From: Corynespora cassiicola
Lineage: Eukaryota; Ascomycota; Dothideomycetes; Pleosporales; Corynesporascaceae
NCBI GenBank assembly: GCA_022059125.1
Contig: JAEUWY010000020.1
Location: 930,001-994,000 of the forward strand
Direction of reading: 5' to 3'
DNA: 64,000 nucleotides
The translations under genes were made by a program, and so were the position numbers. Shown here piece by piece: positions 1 through 10,795 of this stretch; position 1 is the stretch's first letter; each line of letters starts with the position of its first letter. Below the pieces are notes generated by a model. The model had not been told where the DNA came from. It searched no databases and saw only the letters and a program-made list of their open reading frames with translations.

Positions 1-558
1 AGACGCCTGCTACAGAAAGCATTGCGGAGTCGGATGACGACGGCCTTGGTGGATGTAGGGCACCCCCTTCTCCTCCTTCTCTCAACCTCGATGATGATGT
101 TGCAAGCATTACACTACGTCCTGCACTACCCCCCACCCCTCCCCAATCACCTCCGTTCAAAGCCCTCACCACTGTCCATGTAATCTCCCATCGAAAACGT
201 CCCATGAAGACGTTCCAGACGCGGAAGTGCTCAAAGACGGTGGTGAGACGGCTCCACGCGGCATGATATTCCTCATTGCACAAATCTTGTTCAGGCGTAT
301 ACACCCCTTATACCCTCACATAGACAAGACATTTCCTTTCCCCCTCTTTTTTTCCTTGTACATGCCATTTTTTCTCTCTTTTTCAGTCTGCCCCCTTTTG
401 TTTCCTGTGCTGATTTCCTTGTTTTCCTAGATGGCTTCTTCGACGCGGGCATGCTCCTCTCTGCACTCAAGGCAAAGGAAGAAGTAGACCCCAACCCGGA
501 AGAAAGGGACGTCATCAGGAGGAACATTGGCCGGCGGCTCAAGCTGGCCGAGTACTAG
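1..558 (+). CDS. 3' end of an unknown protein-coding gene (partial)
   Basis: The window opens inside a coding exon. One frame (codons from position 3) is open to about 197 and is acidic and proline/serine-rich (SDDDGLGG, PPSPPSLNLDDD, PPTPPQSPPF). From about 194 the protein-like reading continues one frame lower (HEDVPDAEVLKDG) to a donor near 243 (GTGAGA). A 188-bp intron ends at 430 (TTTCCTAG), and the last exon 431-558 reads DGFFDAGMLLSALKAKEEV and ends GRRLKLAEY. The two exonic frames join smoothly only if the AAAA run at 194-197 once had five A, or if there is an unseen intron. The last exon is the surest part. The function is unknown: I do not recognise the C-terminal helix-rich segment, and nothing upstream is available. 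Confidence 0.55.
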
Positions 559-1222
559 GTCAAAGACACACATACACACGCGGCCTTGTTCGAACCGCAC
601 AGCTCAACTCGACTGTGCGTGTTGGATGTTTGGCATGGCGTTCTACGACGGGGCTCGAGCACCCCTTATGAGGTCATGGTGATGATGGCGCGATCTATGG
701 AGTTGTAGGGGACCTGTTGAGGTCTCGGGATTGCCTTTTTTGCATGGCTTTGCAACGAGGCTGGAGCGGAGGTGTCGGGGGATATGGGAGGACGGTCTAC
801 AATGATGTCATGTGACGATCTTTTTCTCTTCTAATCGTCGAGCGCTCCGATCCATCGATCGGACATTGCTGGAGGATGTGGAGGATTTTCCCATCTTACT
901 GTCGCTATTTTGAGCAAGGTGTTGAGGTGTGGAGGTAGGCTGCTGCTGCTACTGCTCTCGCTTGGGTATACCTTTTGTATGAGACGGTGGTCGTCGTTTT
1001 GTCGGGCTTGTCCTTGCTACCTTGCTGTACTACCAAGGATATCCCTGTCTGTAGCTTTGCATAGCGTTGAATGATGGTCACTGTCATCCTTACAAGAACA
1101 ATCTTCAGCTTCCCACCCGTCGAAAGAGTGTTTGCTCTTGCATGTTTTGCAGCAGCAACACACATAACCATCTTTCTTATCGCTCCGTTTAGGCGTGCAC
1201 CCGCAGCATCCATTCCTCGATA

Positions 1223-1298
<76 letters not shown>

Positions 1299-2893
1299 GC
1301 GCGCCTTCGGCCAGCACGGTGTCGCACTGCGCGTAGTCGTCGTGTACGCCGAGGCTGTGCCCCGAGTATAATCCCCACCGGGCTTAGCTCCGGGATGGAC
1401 GACTCGGATCCCTGAGCAACAACGTGGTCAGCATGCAGGCGGCACGCAACTAAAGGACCAACAATGCGCGGCATGCGGGACGGAGATCACGCAGGCGGGT
1501 CGGACTATGGGTAGGCGAGGATGGGATGGGGGCATGGGTTGGGTAGATGGGTGACACTATAGAGAGATGGAAGGACGGGCGCATGGGGTTTGGGGCCTGT
1601 TTGGGCGCACACGACGAGTAAGATGGATCTAGGTAATACAGTCTAGTAGAAGGAATCCAAGGAAATGTACAATAGAAAGGAAAACCGGAAACCCTAGATA
1701 GGTACAAGAAAAGTGGGAGCAAGCGCACATATCGCGCAGCCCCTGGTAAGGAAACCGCTCAACGCGCAAAGACAAAAGGGTAGGAGAAACAAGGAGAAAA
1801 GTATACAGAACCGGGAAACAAATCTTCGCTCCCGTCGAACAAAAAGCCAACAACGCCATCGCTAAGCCGAATTTGTTTTCTCTCTCTCTTTGCAAAAAAG
1901 AAAAAAGGGTGAGCAATGCGTATGCGCAAAAGAAGGCCATGCAGCCTAGTACGCCAGCAAACAAACCTGTGAAAACCCACCAACTCCCGCTAAGGAAACA
2001 CAAACAATCAACGAGGCGTGCGCCTACATCGCAAAGCAAGCCCTCCACCCACCCAATAAGAGTCAATAAAACCCGAACCCGAAAAGAGATAATAAACGAT
2101 GATTAGACGGTCAGAGAATTGGTTTCCAGTTCCCCGACGCCCCATCTCGGGGGCCAGATCACTTGCCAAATCTTGCCTTGGGTCGGGAAGGAGGATGAGG
2201 GATTCGGGATTCAAAAAAGAGAGAGAGGGAGAGAGCGTCCAATGGCACGTGAGCCATGGCTTGATTCCTTCCAACCACCTGGTATGCACGCTCGCTTCGC
2301 TTCGTGTTGTCTTTCGATGTGGCTGGTTGGCTTGCAGGCTGGAACTCAGCGAACGAGGGACGTGCGCGGATTGGGCATAACGATCTAGATGCCGTGGCTG
2401 CTAGTGTGCGCGTGTAATGCACGACGCAAACGAAACAAGGTCCGGGGAATAGCGAAGAGGATGCAAAGGATCGGAGGGGCAAGAACCACGCGACAGGCCG
2501 GTAAGAGGGTAGCTCGAGGCAAACGCTGGATAACGAGGCAAAGGAGCGAGTAACATGTACAGTGTCGTGTCCTGTCCGGGGAATGACCAGGCGGTTGTGT
2601 GGATAGATTGAGAGCGTCCGTGATGCAGGTACGGAGTTCAAGGGTGCGCTAGCCGGTTCTAGTAGGCAAAGAGGGTTCGGTGGTTGCAGTGTCGCTCGCA
2701 TATGGACGGATGCGGAAGTGAGTCAGATTGTACAACGATGTGATGCGCATCTATGCGGTGAAATGGGGCTTTTTGTTTGTGCATGTTGTGTATGCGGGTG
2801 AGATTTCTGTGGCCACCGTAATGGCCGCACATGTAGCCCGCTGGCTCGTGCCATATGCTACAGACGAAAACATGAGGCCTGTTTGCCCTCTGC
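559..2893. other. Intergenic region with a CT microsatellite
   Basis: No convincing gene is seen. The open frames here are short, hydrophobic or arginine/serine-rich and lack fungal coding character. It holds the 3' side of the first gene, the 3' side of the minus-strand gene ending at 2894, and a long CT tract near 1.23-1.30 kb. Confidence 0.5.
1229..1296. repeat. (CT)34 microsatellite
   Basis: An uninterrupted CT dinucleotide tract of 34 units, preceded by a short imperfect CT stretch. It is translated as Ser-Leu repeats in one open frame, which is an artefact of the tract. Confidence 0.95.
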
Positions 2894-4165
2894 CTACGCC
2901 TCACGCAACATCCGCATATGCTGGTTGTTCAGCTCCACACGGCTTGCGCGCGCCATCTTTGCCGTCTGCGCGGTCTGCGCTAGTGCTTCGAACTCGGCTG
3001 GACTGGAGTTTCCAGATCTACATCCTTCGTCTTCGAACAGTTCTTCGTCGTCGTCGTCGTCCAATTCGAATTCACCGTCCGAGTGCGCCGAATGCAGGGG
3101 TTGGTCCCACTCATCATCAGACAGACACGAATGAATGACCGACTTTTTGCGTTCAGTGGGAAATGGAAAGCCCGAGAATGACGTCGGCTGATTAAATGGC
3201 GTCTCCATGTCCGGCGGCGAGGAAGGATGCAGTAATGTGCTGTTCTTGCGCGGCTGGAGGTCCGGGCGCTGCGGCGGAGTCGTGGGGCGATTCGGCGACG
3301 TGGGTGTGGGAAGCGGGAAAGGAAATTGGAATGACTTGGCATCCTGAAGATTCAGTGGTGTCGACAGCCGCGGCGAGGACGGGTGCAAAAGTGTTGATTC
3401 CTTCCGCTCAGGAGGCCCTAGGCGTTGTGGTGGAGTTGAAGGGGGAGTCAGTTGGGAAAGGGGGAATCCGCGGCCTTCTTGCACAACATTCTCCTCCGTT
3501 GGCGGCGAGGATGGGTGAAGGAGAGATGAGCCTCTGCGTTGAGAGGGTGGCGGTTGGAGGACAATGGACCCGATGACCGGCCGCGATGACTCCGAATCTG
3601 GTGCAGGGGTAGCACGCCCTGTGCTGTCGTCGAAAGTTGAGATCGTCGAGTCGATGGACTCCCGTCGGTAGAATGTCGTGTGGTCGCCGCGAAGCTCGCG
3701 TTTCAGATTTGGCCTCCAGCTTGGTCTGCGACCTGGTGATCGAAGCCTGGCTGGCGGCTTGGGTTGCTCCCTCTGCTTTGGCTTCACAGCTCTTGATGCT
3801 CTTGGAGAAAGCGCATAGTCCTCTTCCTCTTCTTCGTCCCCTTGATCCCCTTCATCCTCTTCATCTTCCTCGTGAATGACATCGCTCACATATCCAGAAT
3901 CGTGAGATTCCATTCTCTCGTGTGGCATTACTGTTGCAGCATTGTTCTTCCCTCCACGGTCTGCAAGTCCACCTCTTCGAGCAAAATATCGCGGTCCGTT
4001 GCAGTGTGCGCATTTTTGTCTTGTGAGGATAGGTCGGGAGTGTTGTCGTATCGTTGAGCAGCGTTTGGTACCTCGGATCTTGGACAGTGGTGCGTTGACA
4101 CAGTGTTGCTCCAAAGCCGTACTGTGACCGCAAGTAATATGGTCGAGTCTCAGGAGGAAGCACAT
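2894..4165 (-). CDS. Disordered hypothetical protein with Cys/His N-terminus and LLHPSSP repeats
   Basis: A single-exon ORF of 423 codons starts at an ATG in good context (CACCATG). The N-terminal ~65 residues carry Cys/His pairs (MCF, HITCGH, QHC, KRC, CAHC) that could bind zinc; similar 'TCGH' N-termini occur in many uncharacterised fungal proteins. The rest is predicted disordered: an acidic stretch (residues ~93-115), SPGRRPSWRP basic segment, then three copies of a [KR]-x-x-S-[ST]-LLHPSSP motif embedded in proline-rich spacers with TPPQR, and an acidic DDDDDEELFEDEG tract near the C-terminus followed by a helical segment. The copies are about 50-60 residues apart. The basic/Ser context looks like phosphorylation motifs (RRxS), which is inference. 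No enzyme domain is visible. It lies tail-to-head with the RNase H2A gene. Confidence 0.75.
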   Translation of the reverse strand: MCFLLRLDHITCGHSTALEQHCVNAPLSKIRGTKRCSTIRQHSRPILTRQKCAHCNGPRYFARRGGLADRGGKNNAATVMPHERMESHDSGYVSDVIHEEDEEDEGDQGDEEEEEDYALSPRASRAVKPKQREQPKPPARLRSPGRRPSWRPNLKRELRGDHTTFYRRESIDSTISTFDDSTGRATPAPDSESSRPVIGSIVLQPPPSQRRGSSLLHPSSPPTEENVVQEGRGFPLSQLTPPSTPPQRLGPPERKESTLLHPSSPRLSTPLNLQDAKSFQFPFPLPTPTSPNRPTTPPQRPDLQPRKNSTLLHPSSPPDMETPFNQPTSFSGFPFPTERKKSVIHSCLSDDEWDQPLHSAHSDGEFELDDDDDEELFEDEGCRSGNSSPAEFEALAQTAQTAKMARASRVELNNQHMRMLREA

Positions 4166-4836
4166 GGTGACGGTTGATGTGCAAAGTCGAGGACGTTGCT
4201 ATAGGTTATTACTGTAGACTGGCTGTAAGGAATGGTTATGGCAGCCCCGTCGACTCTTAATTAAATGTCTCGGGTAGGGATCGTAGGTGGCGGAGACGGG
4301 GATTTGCCTCGCAGTAGTGTGAGTCCACGATGCTTCGCCGAACGGACAAATTTGAAACTATGACTGGTGGGACTGCACAGTCATGGAGGTTGACAAAGGG
4401 GCACTGTGTGGGCCAAACACCAAACGATTGAACGGCGAAGAACGTCAGGGATAAATATTAGAGACAAAGGTAAGATGGATGATGCAAGATGTGTGACAGT
4501 TGAACACCAACACTAGAAGGATTGCGGAACGATAAGAAGAGGAATTGCCCTGCAGGAGTTGTAGACTGCCGTGTTGCCTGTCAGTTGTCGAAATCTGGGG
4601 ATGGTGTTGGTGTGGCTGGTCGGACATGGTGCCCGGCGACCAAGATCACTAGTCCCGGAATCCGTCGAAGTAGCGTGCACAGTCGCTCAGCATCGTCATC
4701 GGGAATTTCCCGGCCAAAGCTTTGATAAGCAAAAACCCGTACTATTTGTCCTCTCTGCCCGAAGCGGCGTTCCTTTGCATTTCCTGTGGCTGTAACCATG
4801 GGACTGGGACTCAATGATTTGCAGACGGGGCTCCTT
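4166..4836. other. Intergenic region, promoter side of the 2.9-4.2 kb gene
   Basis: No supported gene. It should hold the promoter of the disordered protein gene (minus strand) and the 3' UTR of the RNase H2A gene. Confidence 0.5.
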
Positions 4837-5930
4837 TTAGAAAACTTCCATTTCCTCCGTGACGCGTTTCCCAAACCAGTCTGCGAGCTCGTCGCCGCCG
4901 TCGGCCTTTGCGGCGAAGAAATCCGTTACGCGCATGTCGTTGCTGTCGTCATGGACGGGCCAGTCCACCTTGAGAGCTGCACCTTTGCTTTCGAGTAGGT
5001 CCTTGGCCGTTCCCCACGAGAAGCGGCACTCGTTACCCCAACCAAATACAGGATCCATATTCTGCTTTAGCCATGTCGAACAACGGGCATCAGATGGATA
5101 ACCCGAGCCCCAGGCAGGAGGCCCAGACTTGCCAACTCCCTCGTCGCTGGCCGCGGCATTCCGATATGGTTCATAGCAAACTTCCAAGGCCGCATCTCGG
5201 GTCACCTTAGCGCACACCGAAGCGGCACTCACGACGGGATACAAACTATCGGCCTTTTTGGCGACGGTGATGTTGATGGTTGGCCATATCCTCTCTAGCT
5301 TCTTTTGGTAGATTTCAGGCTTGCCAATGGTGTCGATGTAGATCTCCTTGACGTTGACGCCTCGCGCCAACACCTCTTTGATGAGCGCAATGGTTGCATC
5401 CATGGCCTGTGCATTGAGATTGTACTGCGACGGAGCCAACATGTGTGCAGAGATGTCACGGGCTGACAGCAGGCGTGTTGCCCAGCCGCTGGAGTTGTGC
5501 AAGTCTGAGTCTTCTGTACACAGCTTGCGCATCAAGTTCTGGCGGACTTCGGGCGTCAAAACTTTTGAGTCGTCGAAGCTATGCTTTTTTGCTAGCAAAG
5601 AGTGATGCAGTTCGGTCGGAAGGTAGTAAAGTGCATAGACCATCGGGCCTGTTGGGTCAGTTGCTGTTTGAAGAAATGCATGCGGGAGGCCGTACCCAGG
5701 ACCGGACCTCTCCCAGCCTCATCAACACCCAAAACGCACTCTGTCGACATGTCTTCGGCGATCTGTTTTGGGATAGGGGAGAAGTGCGAATATGACTCTC
5801 CAGCGAGTATCTCGGGTTTGTAAATGGACGGCGCCATGAAGGCTTGCGACGGCGCCATCGATATCCTGAACTGGTTCTTGGGCTCAGTATCCTGCACATC
5901 CATTTCAACGTCATCCATCGTGTCGGCCAT
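4837..5930 (-). CDS. Ribonuclease H2 catalytic subunit A
   Basis: Two exons (5930-5696 and 5648-4837) flank a 47-bp intron (GTACGG..ACAG) and give 348 aa. The protein removes ribonucleotides from DNA and RNA from RNA:DNA hybrids as the catalytic subunit of the nuclear RNase H2 complex (Rnh201/RNASEH2A family). The first active-site motif GVDEAGRGPVLGPM is reconstituted exactly across the splice junction. The four family acidic residues are present: D70 and E71 in that motif, D184 in YIDTIGKPE, and D212 in KKADSLYPVVSAASVCAK. The GSGYP motif with the conserved tyrosine is also present. The first ~60 residues are a variable N-terminal extension, and the C-terminus is acidic. Length fits fungal family members. 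The ATG at 5930 is the first in frame. B and C subunit genes are not in the window. Confidence 0.96.
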
Positions 5931-6582
5931 GTCTAAGTTGTAGGAAAGGTATCGCGTTGTGCGTCTATCGATGCGTTGATGAGATGTCGAGGTCGCAGTG
6001 CACAGGCGAAGACGCGTAGAGTGATTTCGCGACGCGTCTTCGGCCCGTCAGTGCGCCCGAAACATTCACCTCTAGGCCATCTTGGCAAACGCGGGAACTC
6101 GCATACAGTTTTCGATGGCCCAGCAAACACCTGCCCTAAGAAGTAGCTCGTGTCCGCTTCGCAAACTGTGTCACCACACCGCGTCTCACGCTTTGCAGAA
6201 CTTGCCCAATGTAGAAGTTCGAGTCGCGAGCCATGACTCTCGTATCCTCTTGTTTTTTTCTCCTAGGAAAACTTGGTGGCAAGGGAGTCGGCAGAGTAAG
6301 CAAGGGGTCGGGTAGAGTGTGCGCTAGTTGCCTTTCCAAGCGCATGGAAGTTGAACTATGGAGTATCTTAATGGAGCCTACCGATTTTCCAATCTTCCGC
6401 CTGCACCATGCCTATACTAAATAAGGCTCTGCAATATGATAGGTCACTTGTGGCGACTCTTGCACGAGCGAGGTACGAAAAATCCATTGGAGAATCATTA
6501 AAGCATAGTCAAGAACCTTGTACTCCAGCCCACCTCAACGAGAGACATCCCCAGATTCGCAAAAGGGGCCTGCGAACCCATT
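5931..6582. other. Intergenic region between RNase H2A and SDR genes
   Basis: Promoter of the RNase H2A gene and 3' region of the SDR gene. A short minus-strand reading (ATG at 6234, 32 codons, beginning MARDSNFYIGQ) has protein-like composition, but it is too short to call and could be a terminal exon. Confidence 0.4.
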
Positions 6583-7759
6583 TTATGGCGCAGCTGGAAG
6601 TACAGCCCTGGTAACAGAGTCTCTTAACAACTCTTGCATCCAGTTGGGCCATCCTCTCAATCCCGAAACCCTGGTTATAGAGTGTGGTACAAAGACTTGC
6701 GCACTGGAGCAGCTGGTAATCTGGTTGACGATAGCATCAGCAACCGTCGAAACCTCGACAAGAGGTTGTGACCTGGCACGCAAAGCTGGCTCAAATTCTG
6801 CAATGAGGGGAGTGAGCACCCAGTTAGGATGAATTGATGTCGTGAGCACACCATTTGCCTTGTGGCGATGCTTTAATTCGAGATTGAGACCTGGTGGAGA
6901 CGTCAGCCGTGATGCTACAACGGATCAAGAGTGCAGAATTTACCCTCGTGGAAGCTCAGGACAGCTGCTTTGGTGCACCCATAGTCGACCATTCCTCCTA
7001 CACCTAGGAAGCTGGCTGCACTCGCGACAGTGATGATGTGACCCTTGTTGGCTGCAATCATATCGGGTAGGAAGGCTTTCACAGTCGTGAAGTTGCTCAG
7101 CAGGTTCACATCGAAGATCTTTTGTAGATACTCGTGTGAAGTCTTCAGAATGGTATGTGCCCCAGCTATGCCAGCATTATTTACCAAGATGGAAGGCGGA
7201 CCTATCGTGTCTCTGATGCTCTCGGCTGCGGATTCGACAGCCGCAGGATCCGTAATGTCGCAAGCAAAGAATTTGATGTTTGCATCTGCCAGAATTAGCT
7301 TCCGTCTGGCCAAAGGCAGGCAGTCTCCTTACAGCCTTGTAAGCTTGCGGGCAGTTGCTGGATATCAAGCACAGCAACTCTAACACCCTTGTTATTCAGT
7401 CTCTTCACGACTGCTTCGCCGATTCCGCTACATCCGCCCGTGACAACAGCAACCTCCTCGTGCCAATTCCATTTGTGCCTCTCGCTCTTCAGTCTCCATG
7501 CGTTCAGCGCAATCTTGTTCAGCTGCTGGTTTGCCCTACGAGCGAGCCCGAGAGCGAACAGCCATTTGAGTGCCTTGGTAATTTGCGCCAGTTGATGAGG
7601 ATCGCGGAGACTTGCAAACCGGGCGATTACACGGTCTCGGGCGGCCGGAGGGCCTTTCGTGAGAACCCATAGCAACGCTCCTGTGAAGACCGGGTTAAGA
7701 GCGATGTGCGAAACGGAGAGGGAGACGAGATTCGAGATGCGGTGCAAAGCGGCCGACAT
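6583..7759 (-). CDS. Short-chain dehydrogenase/reductase (17beta-HSD11/RDH-like)
   Basis: Three exons (7759-7333, 7285-6944, 6890-6583) with introns of 47 and 53 bp give 358 aa. It is a classical SDR, an NAD(P)-dependent oxidoreductase acting on a carbonyl or alcohol. The cofactor motif TGGCSGIG lies at residues ~107-114, NNAG at ~178-181, the catalytic serine in TVASAAS, and YxxxK as Y244-G-C-T-K248. The first ~80 residues, including a hydrophobic stretch (TGALLWVL), are a membrane-anchoring-type extension as in the DHRS/17beta-HSD11/RDH10 group associated with ER or lipid droplets; the location is inferred. The downstream IHPNWVLTPLI segment fits that group (Pxx[VT] region). A longer reading from a TTG codon at 7771 is not used. 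The substrate cannot be told from sequence. Confidence 0.92.
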
Positions 7760-8798
7760 TTTTAAACTCAACCCGGAGGGTTCAGGCTGGTCAGACGAGG
7801 TATCTCAGGAAGCCGAAGGGTATCAGAAGGAACCATACGGCTGTAGAAGGTGCTGCGGATCCGGGCATGGCTAGATGAGGGGACTGGACGAGGGGTGGTT
7901 CAGACCCCTACACGACTTCCCAGGCATTGGCGGACCTCGGTTCTTCGTCCCATTGGGGGGAAGAAGAGCGCGCCGTCGGTTTGGGCGAGTAGGTCATTTT
8001 AGCCTCGATTCCGCGGCTGGCGTTCATCGAATAAGCAGAATGCGAATACCAGGACGGGCATATGCCGGGGACGGAGGCGTCAGGATTGTGGGGGTGGAGC
8101 TGGAGCTGCGCGACCCACTCGCGGCTCGGTGCCATCGTCCCTGCCTGGCTAGCCCGATCTGGTCTATCACATCACTACCAGCTCCACGACACTGCATCTT
8201 GACCCCAAGGAATGCCACGCATTGGGGGAAATATTAATAGTCCTGTATATATAGTATTGGCATGGAAATCCACATACACGACACGAAATCGTCCCTTACC
8301 TAGAGAGAGCAATTTGTCTGCTGGAGTTCAACTGATTGGGCAAGGAAGTAGGGCATTATAGAAAGACAGGCGTGTAAACAAACGGCTGCGCGCACGTGCA
8401 GAGGGAGGACGCGGGAATTTAACACAATGTAAAACACGCTGAGCATTGCGCCGCGGTCGAGTGTTCATTCTAACTCAACTATTTGGATCTATGGTTATCT
8501 AAACTTTGATATTATTGCGGTCAGGAGTGCGTACTACGCAAAACTCATTCCATGCGCTTTAGGTACAGTCAGCTCAAAAGGAGAACGCACAGTGTTTCGT
8601 ACCCAAAATACAAATAGGGGGAGGGTGTACTATAATATCTACAGGCGAAACATGGAGGTATTTTATAATAGTTACTACTATGTCGCAAAACAGCCGATTG
8701 TATATAGATTGATAGTCCGAGTATCAGATCGAGCACGTATATCACCAAAGACACATTTTGGTATGAGATGGAGAATCAAATTACTACCGAAACCAAGT
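7760..8798. other. Intergenic region between SDR and the 8.8-9.6 kb gene
   Basis: Apart from one weak small ORF (7908-8135, listed separately) nothing is recognised. The 8.25-8.8 kb part is AT-richer and looks non-coding; it holds the 3' end of the next minus-strand gene. Confidence 0.4.
7908..8135 (-). CDS. Possible small hypothetical protein (75 aa)
   Basis: An ATG-initiated frame of 75 codons beginning MAPSREWVAQLQLHP and ending NAWEVV. It is Ser/Pro-rich with no recognisable domain and no signal peptide. It lies upstream of the SDR gene on the same strand. The only support is a proper ATG and a non-repetitive, codon-balanced composition, so it may be spurious or one exon of a larger gene. 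Confidence 0.22.
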   Translation of the reverse strand: MAPSREWVAQLQLHPHNPDASVPGICPSWYSHSAYSMNASRGIEAKMTYSPKPTARSSSPQWDEEPRSANAWEVV

Positions 8799-9579
8799 CT
8801 ATTCCTCCTTTTCTGGTGCAGGTCTGAACGATAAATTGAAGGAAACGGCGCCCTCCTGCTTAGCAGGCTCTTCCGCCATGTCGTCGAGTGCCGCCGCAAG
8901 AGCAGGATCGGCAAACATCGCAGTTTCGGACGCCTCCTTTGCGAGTTGCGCCAACTCGTCATTCCGCGCCCGCACCGCTTTCGTGACATCTGAGGCTGTC
9001 ACCTCGGTGACAAACGCGTTTTTCCCTTTGCTCCATCTAGCTGCTATGACTCCGCGCAGCATCTCAATGGCCTCCTTGTGGCCACCAGCCGTCTTTTGTG
9101 AGAGCCTGTGGAGCTCATGAACGAACGACCTACTCCACTGGGCGGGGTCCAAAATGCCCGGATAGTGGTCTTTGTCGTGGATGGTCGCCTTTCTTGTATC
9201 CGGGCGGTGGCAGCGGGGGCCATCACAACAGGAAAGACCTCGCTCATAGAACCCAGGCCCCAGGCCTTTATGATGTCTTCAATCCGCTCCTTGTGGGTCA
9301 ATCCCTTGCGGTTCGTTTGCTGTCGGCATCAGGGTCGATGCGCTTAACGTAGACGGTGCCTTTGCCTGTGATGTGGTAGTAGCCCAGCTCCAACTCCTTA
9401 TCCCTGGAATGGAAGACCTTGAAGTTGCCACAAAGGTGCGGAAAGGCGGTGTAGATGGCGTGCTGAATGGTGGAGGAGAAGTCGCGCTGGTAGACTTGTA
9501 TGACTGAGGTTCTATCCTCGTAGACGACATTGACCGGCTTAGGCAAGACCTTGCGGGTGGACTTGATGACTTTTGGCAT
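8799..9579 (-). CDS. Unknown conserved-looking protein; reading frame broken twice at T3/A3 runs
   Basis: An ATG at 9579 opens a frame beginning MPKVIKSTRKVLPKPV, with protein-like text to KRIDPDADSK (about 9316). It then needs a one-base correction to continue as TNRKGLTHKERIEDIIKAWG and FPVVMAPAATARIQE (to about 9190). A second correction continues it as KATIHDKDHYPG and DPAQWSRSFVHELHRL to the stop at 8799. Each break falls on a run of three A (coding strand; T at 9316-9318 and 9190-9192) and is repaired by one extra A. No intron with acceptable size and phase bridges either break: the only GT..AG pair at the first is 29-35 nt. With the corrections the product would be about 260 aa, basic at the N-terminus, helical and acidic at the C-terminus. 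I do not recognise the family. The gene may be real with assembly errors, or decayed. Confidence 0.55.
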
Positions 9580-10162
9580 TGTGGCGTTAGGAGAACAGAA
9601 AGGGTCTTGGCACGAAACCCAAGCGCTTGATTGGAGTGTGGTGGGGATAAAGAGAAAAGGAGCAACAGAATAATAGGCAGAAAAGCATACATGTTCTTCG
9701 TTGGCTGCCATTTTCCTCATTATAAATAGTGAAGGCTGGACTTATTTGGTGAGAACGATGACTGTGATGGTGATACATTAGAGAACAGACAAAACACTAA
9801 AAGTGCGCTGATGAACCTGGCAGTGAATACTAAATAGCAATAACATAACGATCTAGTATTACTATATATTATCTAAAACTTATTGACGCAGCCTCTAAGC
9901 ACTCCAAAGACAATACACCAGCAAAAATGGATTAAAAAATTCTGATTCTTCTATTTTTAAGCAGTAGAACCCTATGTACAACACGAGACGGACACTCGCG
10001 TTAGAACCCTCTACTTCCAAAGCCCTAGGATATTGTTCGCTTGAATTGCTTTCAAATAATAGACACAGTTGCCGCACTCATAATCACGTATCATGGGGAC
10101 AACTTGTCCCACCTCCGCATACACCAATGTTCCACCTGCACTGCCAGACACCCATATCCGGC
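9580..10162. other. Intergenic, AT-rich
   Basis: No gene seen. It contains the promoter side of the 8.8-9.6 kb gene and the 3' side of the Myb-like gene. Confidence 0.45.
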
Positions 10163-10795
10163 TCACTCTGTATACAATCCGCCTCCATCGTCATCAACCA
10201 AGAGCCCCCTCCTCTCCATCATCTGCCCATATATAATCTCCAAATCGTATGCAGTGTACATTGGCGCCACTTCCTTTGCGATATCCCCAAGACTCCTGCC
10301 CTTCTGATGCACAAGTTTATACAACAGCTCATCCTTGATCGGCCCCCAACCATCGAAACTCCTCTGCATCAACTCAAAGTATTTCAGCGTCAGATCCTCA
10401 TCGCTCCGGGACGCGAAGAACTTTTCTCGAACACGCTCAAGCGACAGCGGGCTGTTGTTGCAAATGCACATCAAGGCTTGTTCGTCTTCCTGCGGCCAGG
10501 TGCCGTGGTCTGGGCGTGTGGGCTGGGAAATCGAGTCCCAGGTGCGGAATCGGAGCGGCCAGCCCGAGTCTTCGAGGGCGACTCGAAGGCGAAGCTTTGA
10601 GATCATGTCCAGCTCGGTAAGTCTTTCGATTGTGTGGGTCAAGTGGTTTCTGATGTTTTTCTGCTTGAGGGCTTCGCAGACCTGGGTCCAGTTCACTTTC
10701 TTCTGGTCGGCATTGGGTTCCGATTGGTTTGACTGGGCGATACGACTCGATGTGGGTGATATGGGGCGTTGTTTAGCTTCCGATTGAGTTGTCAT
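10163..10795 (-). CDS. Hypothetical protein with two Myb/SANT-like segments
   Basis: A single ORF of 210 codons starts at ATG 10795. The N-terminus is hydrophilic. Residues ~90-170 contain a GWPLRF segment followed by WPQEDEQALMCICNN, then ...VREKFFASRS...LKYFELM: the W-x(2)-ED-x(2)-L spacing, the central I/V-x(3)-FF-x-R and the terminal Y/F match the layout of a Myb/SANT helix-turn-helix unit. A second, weaker copy follows (WGPIKDELLYKLVHQKGRSLGDIAKEV...IIYGQM). This is pattern recognition, not a database match; DNA or chromatin binding is inferred. It is related to the neighbour at 11.45-11.83 kb (same strand), suggesting a local duplication. No signal peptide or membrane segment. Confidence 0.65.
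   Translation of the reverse strand: MTTQSEAKQRPISPTSSRIAQSNQSEPNADQKKVNWTQVCEALKQKNIRNHLTHTIERLTELDMISKLRLRVALEDSGWPLRFRTWDSISQPTRPDHGTWPQEDEQALMCICNNSPLSLERVREKFFASRSDEDLTLKYFELMQRSFDGWGPIKDELLYKLVHQKGRSLGDIAKEVAPMYTAYDLEIIYGQMMERRGLLVDDDGGGLYTE

Noticed and set aside
1071..1415. 114-codon frame with Ser-Leu repeats
   Set aside because: Created by the CT microsatellite.
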